Of a DNA stretch of 64,000 nucleotides, positions 58,987-64,000 are shown one piece after another (the stretch's first letter is position 1; each line of letters opens with the position of its first letter). The notes below the pieces were generated by a model. It was not told where the DNA came from and did not search any database. It saw only the letters and a list, made by a program, of their open reading frames with translations. The stretch covers positions 1 through 64,000 of the forward strand of contig DAVZ01000032.1 of the NCBI GenBank assembly GCA_002505765.1, given 5' to 3'. A program made the translations under genes and the position numbers. This stretch comes from Methanobacterium sp. UBA176 (lineage in GTDB: Archaea; Methanobacteriota; Methanobacteria; Methanobacteriales; Methanobacteriaceae).

Positions 58987-59215
58987 TTACTTGCTGTTTT
59001 CTTTTAAACCCATAATAAATGCCTTTCTTCTTTCTACATCATCGTAGCAGTATCCCGCTTCGCAAAAAGCATTTCTAAGCTTTTTATAGCAACATTTCCC
59101 CAGATAGTAAAAGAATCCACGTTCTACAACGTTAATCCCTGATTTGAGATTTTTATCGCTAAATCCGGCATTTTTAAGGATTTTTATTTTTACAATATTG
59201 ATTCAAACACCTCAT
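58987..59215 (-). pseudogene. Small Cys-rich protein, no start or frameshifted
   Basis: A frame ending at 58987 encodes KNAGFSDKNLKSGINVVERG, FFYYLGKCCYKKLRNAF, CEAGYCYDDVERRKAF. No ATG, GTG or TTG is available before the upstream stop at 59203-59205. A different frame from the ATG at 59215 starts MRCLNQYCKNKN and breaks in an A-run (AAAAATAAAAAT), where a one-base change would join the two. So either a non-standard start after GAGGTG, or a frameshifted ~75-residue gene. Confidence 0.4.
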
Positions 59216-59527
59216 TTTTCTTTCATGCGTATTAAATGGCCCTCAATTTTAAGAAAAGTATCTGTAACTATCATTTTATTTTTCCAATTCTGGTAATTTT
59301 TAATTATATTATTTAAATAGGGGGTTTTTTTGTGCCCAATCAATATTTAAAATGTAATGAACGCACCATATATATAAAGTTTTCCAAATTTGTTCTAAAT
59401 ATTGTTAAATCCGAAGATTTGTCACTTTAATAATTATATTGATTTCTAAAATTACTGACTGCAAAATAAATAAATTCATTTCTAATTCTAATTGGAGAAG
59501 GGGGTCAATAAATGAATTAGTCTGTTT
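59216..59527. other. Intergenic region
   Basis: About 310 bp, AT-rich, between the small Cys-rich frame and the convergent-side upp gene. I see no supported frame or structure. Confidence 0.4.
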
Positions 59528-60163
59528 TTACAAACATGGTCTTCCAAAACAGATATCTCCAACATCTCCAAGGCCAGGAATTATATATCCGTCTTTATTG
59601 AGTTTTTCATCAACTGAACAGGTGAATATTTCGATTTCGCTGTGATTTTTAGATATTTTCTGTATTCCAGGCTCTGCTGATATGATATTAAAAATAACAA
59701 GTCTTTTTGGCCTGCCCCTCTTTTTAATTTCATCTAAAATGGAATTCATGGTTCCTCCTGTTGCAAGCATAGGATCTGCAATAATTACAATTTTATTTTC
59801 TAAATCAGGCAGTTTAATATATTCCATATTTGCTTTAAAAGGAGGATTTTCACTTCTCCAGGCACCGATAACTCCATATTCTGCTTCTTTAAATACCTTG
59901 GATATCCCTTCAACTAAGGGGATTGCAGCTCTTAAAACACTTACTACTACAATATTTCCCATGTCTCTTATTTTAATGCCGTTAGCCGTGCCAAGGGGTG
60001 TTTCTACAGTTATATGTTCTTTTTCTAAGGTATTTGCAAATTCATATCCAAATAATCTCCCAATTTCGATGATTCCATTTCTAAATCCAACACGATCTAT
60101 GTTTTTATCTCTTATTCTGGTTAGATTCTCCTGTACAAGGGTATGATCAACTATTTTTAACAT
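59528..60163 (-). CDS. upp: Uracil phosphoribosyltransferase
   Basis: A 211-residue enzyme of pyrimidine salvage, uracil + PRPP to UMP. Signature IADPMLATGGTMNSILDEI (PRPP loop) and PGLGDVGD at the C-terminus. The ATG at 60163 is preferred since it follows GGTG by seven bases. Confidence 0.93.
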   Translation of the reverse strand: MLKIVDHTLVQENLTRIRDKNIDRVGFRNGIIEIGRLFGYEFANTLEKEHITVETPLGTANGIKIRDMGNIVVVSVLRAAIPLVEGISKVFKEAEYGVIGAWRSENPPFKANMEYIKLPDLENKIVIIADPMLATGGTMNSILDEIKKRGRPKRLVIFNIISAEPGIQKISKNHSEIEIFTCSVDEKLNKDGYIIPGLGDVGDICFGRPCL

Positions 60164-60207
60164 ATATAACACCATTTATGTTTTTTTTATGAATTTAATC
60201 ATAATTA

Positions 60208-60948
60208 CTATTTTTTACAGACATAAAGCCCATATCCAAAATATCGGGTAAAATCTCGTGGAATTCTTAGCCCTTCTCTTGCAAAATAATGAACTGATTT
60301 TCTGTATTCAGTATCTTTAAGATAATAGTAAATAAAACGTACCCATATCTTAAAAAAGCCAGTTTTCTGTAATTCAAGGTCTCCTAAAACTTGTTTTCGT
60401 TGATTCAAAGTGTATAACTTACTATTTATTTCTTTAAAGCCTGCTTGCTCTAAAAGTGATATCCAGTGGTCTTTATTTTCTCCTTCTAATCCCATCACCC
60501 TTTGGGCAAAATCTATAATTTCAGAGGATGGTTCTTTAAGCCAAGTAACTTCATTCAGACCTAAATATCCTCCTTTTTTTAACACTCGGTAATATTCTGA
60601 TAATGATTTATTTTTATTAGTGAATGCAGTTACTGATTCTGAAATAACTGTATCAAAGGTATTATCGGTGAATTGAATATCTTCAACATTTCCCACTATG
60701 AATTCTACTCCTTCTTCAGCCTTTTCCAGGGCAGATTTGACCATTTCTTCTGAAATATCAATACCCAATACTTTACATCCAGTCCATCGGTGCATATAAA
60801 CCGCAGAGACTCCATTTCCAGATCCAGCAACAAGTACAAAATGAGAATTATTAACTCCGCATAGTTCTAAAAGCTCTTTAGTGGACTTTAAACCACCCAT
60901 ATGTTTTGTTATCCCCACTTTAGATTGTATTTCAAAATAATCGTACAT
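60208..60948 (-). CDS. Class I SAM-dependent methyltransferase
   Basis: A 246-residue methyltransferase: VLVAGSGNGVSAVYM is motif I (SAM binding), GIDISEEMV motif II, and DNTFDTVISE motif III-IV. The N-terminal YDYFEIQSKVGITKHMGGLKSTKELLEL and a C-terminal membrane-like or basic segment are seen in cyclopropane/ubiquinone-type families. Substrate unknown. The start at 60948 (GGTAAGGAA upstream) avoids overlap with trm56, whose frame ends just upstream. Confidence 0.7.
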   Translation of the reverse strand: MYDYFEIQSKVGITKHMGGLKSTKELLELCGVNNSHFVLVAGSGNGVSAVYMHRWTGCKVLGIDISEEMVKSALEKAEEGVEFIVGNVEDIQFTDNTFDTVISESVTAFTNKNKSLSEYYRVLKKGGYLGLNEVTWLKEPSSEIIDFAQRVMGLEGENKDHWISLLEQAGFKEINSKLYTLNQRKQVLGDLELQKTGFFKIWVRFIYYYLKDTEYRKSVHYFAREGLRIPRDFTRYFGYGLYVCKK

Positions 60949-60958
60949 ATAAAATTCC

Positions 60959-61513
60959 TTACCCTTTATCAGGATCATCCTTTATTATAACCCGTTTACC
61001 CTCAGCAGTGGGCACAACCTTCATTTCCCCGTCTTCAAATTCTTTATCCAGCTCTTTTCCTTCAAATAACATGTGCAAAAATACTGCAAGAGATGAAACT
61101 TCGGAATGAGGCTGTGTCGTGATGGAAACATTCCAATCTGCCTGTTTGTAAACTTTAGTTGGAACTCTTGCCCCTCCAACCACAACAAGCTTATCTTTCG
61201 GTGAATTTCTGATTTCATTTATGACTCCCTGAACCTGTGACCCATACATTGTAAGGTGAACCACTTCTCCACCATTATTCTTCCATTCATCTATTAAATT
61301 TTCGTAATTTTTTTGGTAATCAACTTTAAATTTCCCACCCCATCGTTTAACAACATCTCTAACATTTTCCATGAGTTTTGTGTCCTCTTCTCCACTAAGT
61401 ATTCCTTTATCCGCACCGAAGGCTCTTGCGGTTAAACATACATGGGTTGTAATTCTTGCATCTCGTTTTTGTCTGTGATCGAGTCTTAAAACATTGATTT
61501 TCACAGTTATCAT
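60959..61513 (-). CDS. tRNA (cytidine(56)-2'-O)-methyltransferase
   Basis: A 184-residue SPOUT methyltransferase of the aTrm56 family, methylating C56 in the T-loop. Blocks: LRLDHRQKRDARITTHVCLTARAFGAD, VHLTMYGSQVQGV, and the deep knot KLVVVGGARVPTKVY. A GTG at 61504 (VKINVLRL) is a possible alternative start after GGAATGAT. It overlaps neither neighbour, but stands only 5 bp from cobS. Confidence 0.9.
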   Translation of the reverse strand: MITVKINVLRLDHRQKRDARITTHVCLTARAFGADKGILSGEEDTKLMENVRDVVKRWGGKFKVDYQKNYENLIDEWKNNGGEVVHLTMYGSQVQGVINEIRNSPKDKLVVVGGARVPTKVYKQADWNVSITTQPHSEVSSLAVFLHMLFEGKELDKEFEDGEMKVVPTAEGKRVIIKDDPDKG

Positions 61514-61517
61514 TCCT

Positions 61518-62291
61518 TCATAAGTTAGTTAAAGCTATAATCATGACTATAAGTGCTATGCCACGCCCTATCTCGTTTGAAGCACCTAAAATGTCTCCAT
61601 TAGCAAATATGAAATGTTTTTTTGCTATTGCAGCCACCAGATAACCTCCGATAACTCCTGTAACTATTCCTAAAATTCCGGCAAACTTTAAAACAAAAAA
61701 TCCTATAATTAAAGTTAAGATCAAAGAAAGGACAAGAAAAGGTACTGTCATAGAATTTATAAAGTACCTGCCTGTACCTTCTGAAAGTGGTTTAGAGAAG
61801 GTTGCACAGGATATCAAGCTAATTTTTGCTGCAATTTCTGAAATTAAAAGAATGTTAAATATTAAAATTGAAGGAATTGCACTGATTGCTGAAAATGTAG
61901 TCAGTGCAATTATGAAAAAAAGAGAAATTCCTCCTGTACCAATGGACATGTCTTTCATTACTTCAATCTTTTTATAATGGTCTCCATGAACCATTAGTCC
62001 GTCACCCATGTCTATAAGACCGTCAAGATGATGGAAACCAGTAAACCATATTGCAAAACTGTATACTAACGCTGCAGAGACTAATTGGGGTAAATTAAGC
62101 ACATTAAGAGATAAAAATCCAACTCCACCAACAAAAATCCCTATTAAACCGCCGATAATGGGCCAAAACCATGTAAATGCTGCCATTTCATCGATTGTGC
62201 TATGAACATTTATGGGAATAATTGTAGAAAACGAAATTAATCCTGCTATTCCTTTAAAAGAGTAGGGCGGCGATTTTTTTTTATTATCCAT
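61518..62291 (-). CDS. cobS: Adenosylcobinamide-GDP ribazoletransferase
   Basis: A 257-residue polytopic membrane enzyme (six to seven helices) joining the nucleotide loop base to adenosylcobinamide-GDP in cobamide assembly. Family segment: GFHHLDGLIDMGDGLMVHGDHYKKIEVMKDMSIGTGG. It works after CobY (34.6 kb). The product corrinoid serves MtrA. Upstream lies hairpin element B and then cbiS. Confidence 0.93.
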   Translation of the reverse strand: MDNKKKSPPYSFKGIAGLISFSTIIPINVHSTIDEMAAFTWFWPIIGGLIGIFVGGVGFLSLNVLNLPQLVSAALVYSFAIWFTGFHHLDGLIDMGDGLMVHGDHYKKIEVMKDMSIGTGGISLFFIIALTTFSAISAIPSILIFNILLISEIAAKISLISCATFSKPLSEGTGRYFINSMTVPFLVLSLILTLIIGFFVLKFAGILGIVTGVIGGYLVAAIAKKHFIFANGDILGASNEIGRGIALIVMIIALTNL

Positions 62292-62302
62292 TCTTAATCC
62301 TC
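62291..62302. repeat. Direct repeat left copy (TTCTTAATCCTC)
   Basis: An exact 12-bp sequence also present at 62390-62401, bracketing hairpin element B. The left copy starts on the last base of the cobS start codon. See the findings. Confidence 0.6.
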
Positions 62303-62320
62303 AAAAAGTTTCTATTTTTT

Positions 62321-62381
62321 GGGTTCAGGAACCCTCAAAAATCCAATGGATTTTTGGGGCTGAAAAACGATAGTTTTTCAG
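62321..62381. repeat. Mini-hairpin element B
   Basis: Three hairpins in a row within the cbiS-cobS gap. GGGTT (62321-62325) pairs with AACCC (62330-62334). CAAAAATCC (62336-62344) pairs with GGATTTTTG (62348-62356), loop AAT. CTGAAAAAC (62360-62368) pairs with GTTTTTCAG (62373-62381), loop GATA. A/T-run stems and three- to four-base loops match element A at 36392, so both seem members of one repeat family. Confidence 0.65.
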
Positions 62382-62389
62382 GCTTCAGT

Positions 62390-62401
62390 TTCTTAATCCT
62401 C
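62390..62401. repeat. Direct repeat right copy (TTCTTAATCCTC)
   Basis: Exact copy of 62291-62302, covering the last bases of cbiS, so that the hairpin element lies between two copies 99 bp apart. It could be a target-site duplication or a recombination trace. Confidence 0.6.
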
Positions 62402-63442
62402 GAATATTTTTGACATACATCCTGCAACAAGCCCTGCAAAGACATCATCAAGAACAGGGCCAAGTTCTCCTATTACACCAGGTTTATCTTCATCATACCT
62501 TTTAAAATTGAATATTGCCTTTGTCCCGGCAATTTGATTGGCAATAGACATTCCCAGTACTTCGTCTGAATATAAATGGGCGGGATCATCATCCACATTA
62601 ATTCCTGCTACTCTATGCTTTTTATAATCTTCTTCAAGCCTTATTCCGGCGATAATAAATGAAACCACATTTATATCCTCTAATGATTTAAGTATTTGTT
62701 TATACAGTTTTTCATTAAGTTTCTCGCTCTTCTGTACTCCAATGCATAGTTCCATCCCTGCTTCTACAAGATCTTCTATTTTAATTCCTATGCTTTGAAT
62801 ATAATCTATAATACTCTTTGAATAACCGTTATTTAAGATTGATTGTCTTGTTGCTTCTCTTACGCACGTTTTAATTAAAGTACGAAGTTTTTTTTCATCA
62901 ATAACTTCCTCACTTTCCCCAATACATGCTACAATTAAATTATCGTCACTATAACCAGTGAATAAATCATTATTATGATTTCTAAGGTCTAAATCCCATA
63001 AAGCAGAAATTTTTGATTCAATTGCCCATGAATATGATTTAATAAGTAAATCAGTGGCTAAATTTTTGTTTATGAGTAAAATTGTGTTTACTGATCCCTT
63101 ATTTTTTTGATCATCCTTAATTATTTCCCCTACACCGTTAATGCGTGAAATATCAGCCCAGACAATTGCAGTTACAGAATCTAAAGTTTTAACAACATGT
63201 TTAATTTTATCATTGGTGAGTATTATTGCATATGGATCAGAGAATTCTTTATTTGTTAATTGCTTCATCACATCTGTTTCATATGGATGATGGAGAAAAT
63301 AATTTATTATGCTTCTAACTTTAAAAGTGCCATTATTATAAATTGAATTTCCAAATACTAAAAATTTATCATCCCTTTGGATTAGGAAAGTATTTTTACC
63401 CTTTATGATGTTAACATCATCCATACAGATTTTTGTATCCAT
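62393..63442 (-). CDS. cbiS: Bifunctional adenosylcobinamide hydrolase / alpha-ribazole phosphatase
   Basis: A 349-residue fusion. Residues 1-~190 match CbiZ, which cleaves adenosylpseudocobinamide amide side chains for salvage; residues ~210-349 match CobZ, the alpha-ribazole-phosphate phosphatase (ending GELGPVLDDVFAGLVAGCM). The pairing is known from M. thermautotrophicus-type methanogens. It belongs with CobS and CobY. Ends in the direct repeat of element B. Confidence 0.85.
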   Translation of the reverse strand: MDTKICMDDVNIIKGKNTFLIQRDDKFLVFGNSIYNNGTFKVRSIINYFLHHPYETDVMKQLTNKEFSDPYAIILTNDKIKHVVKTLDSVTAIVWADISRINGVGEIIKDDQKNKGSVNTILLINKNLATDLLIKSYSWAIESKISALWDLDLRNHNNDLFTGYSDDNLIVACIGESEEVIDEKKLRTLIKTCVREATRQSILNNGYSKSIIDYIQSIGIKIEDLVEAGMELCIGVQKSEKLNEKLYKQILKSLEDINVVSFIIAGIRLEEDYKKHRVAGINVDDDPAHLYSDEVLGMSIANQIAGTKAIFNFKRYDEDKPGVIGELGPVLDDVFAGLVAGCMSKIFED

Positions 63443-63542
63443 TGGATCACCCTAATATATTCTATTCTGGACTATTTTAATATGCAATTTATTTCCAATA
63501 TTATAATATACAGAATCGATATATTTAGTAGTAGGTGATGGC

Positions 63543-63878
63543 ATGAAAGTTCATATTAGGGTCTTTGTTGAGATCGAAAATTTAGGGAAGGCTATGAATG
63601 CCCTTACAGAAGCGGGTATAACTGGTTTTTATATTTTGGAATACAAAGGAATGTCTCCCCAGGATTGGAGAGGGTTTTCTATAAAGGAAGATCCAAAATC
63701 AGCTATAGAGATGATCAGGCATCATTCAAATGATGCTATACTTATTTGCAGTGTTGTAGACGAAAATTTGGTAGATAAAATAGTTGAATCTGTTTCTGAA
63801 GCTTTAGAAGGCCAAAAATACACTATACTCGAAGTTCCAATACGCAGGATTATTATAAGTGAAGGAAATAAGGAATAG
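63543..63878 (+). CDS. MJ1244-like (PII-fold) protein
   Basis: A 111-residue protein with a ferredoxin-like or PII fold (VHIRVFVEIENLGKAMNALTEAGITGFYILEYKGM, and CSVVDENLVDKIVESV). It resembles the MJ1244 family of methanogens, with unknown role. GGTGATGG precedes the ATG. It is divergent from cbiS. Confidence 0.65.
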   Translation: MKVHIRVFVEIENLGKAMNALTEAGITGFYILEYKGMSPQDWRGFSIKEDPKSAIEMIRHHSNDAILICSVVDENLVDKIVESVSEALEGQKYTILEVPIRRIIISEGNKE

Positions 63879-64000
63879 AAGTATTAAAATCATTATACTA
63901 TCTTCAAGTTTATATTATTCATTATTTTTTAATTTTTTTTATAAAGTCTTTTTTTAGTAAAAACCATAATATACAGTATTTACAGTACTAATATTATAAT
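63879..64000. other. Intergenic end of window
   Basis: About 120 AT-rich bases after the MJ1244-like gene up to the window edge. I see no feature in it. Confidence 0.3.

Overview
The window is a contiguous piece of chromosome from a hydrogenotrophic methanogenic archaeon of the order Methanobacteriales, most likely a mesophilic Methanobacterium. The evidence is the mcrBDCGA operon directly followed by mtrEDCBAFGH, an mvhDGAB hydrogenase operon, an archaeal type-2 seryl-tRNA synthetase, Pcc1, Trm56, ribosomal protein L10e, AT-rich DNA, archaeal TATA boxes, and GGTGA/GGAGG ribosome sites. There are no rRNA or tRNA genes, CRISPR arrays, transposases or phage genes that I can see.

Layout. 0-5.2 kb: a tRNA thiolase, a translational-type GTPase, a small zinc protein, a TraB protein, ComB (coenzyme M synthesis) and a TRAM protein. 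5.7-8.3 kb: a small methanogen-specific gene overlapping methanogenesis marker 7 (MCR activation) and a membrane metallophosphoesterase. 8.4-15.9 kb: the unusual locus. It holds two copies of a DUF2124 gene, two DUF134 DNA-binding regulators, three NifX/NafY-type cofactor-binding domains (alone, fused to a radical-SAM fragment, and fused to a cation-efflux transporter), the MCR activation ATPase AtwA and a metallo-beta-lactamase. The second copy set carries many single-base frameshifts. A 12-bp perfect palindrome recurs at the starts of transcription units here, and a long imperfect hairpin lies in the leader of the first NifX-like gene. 15.9-30.4 kb: the MCR arginine methylase Mmp10, the mcr and mtr operons, a Ca2+/Na+ antiporter and marker 14.

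30.4-33.9 kb: divergent CODH genes cdhB and cdhA plus a ferredoxin, without the acetyl-CoA synthase subunits. 33.9-38.8 kb: a truncated HtpX, CobY, a PRC-barrel protein, Fae, a structured repeat element and SufBC. 39-45 kb: mvhDGAB, a small CooT-type nickel protein, and dihydroorotase. 45-51 kb: a frameshifted phospholipase-D protein, two lipoproteins, a HIGH-motif nucleotidyltransferase, an FKBP isomerase and a degenerate response-regulator receiver. 51-64 kb: SerS, Pcc1, CooC, L10e, PpsA, MfnA, a fumarase beta subunit, Upp, a methyltransferase, Trm56, CobS, CbiS and an MJ1244-like protein.

Together these cover the end of methanogenesis (Mtr, Mcr and their cofactors: coenzyme M, cobamide, methanofuran, nickel and Fe-S maturation, MCR activation and modification) plus electron input (Mvh) and CO/CO2 chemistry (CODH, PpsA). 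The most original signals are the NifX-like/DUF134/AtwA locus with its palindromic operators and leader hairpin, and a family of mini-hairpin elements seen at 36.4 kb and 62.3 kb. Several frameshifts lie in homopolymers and could be either real decay or sequencing errors.
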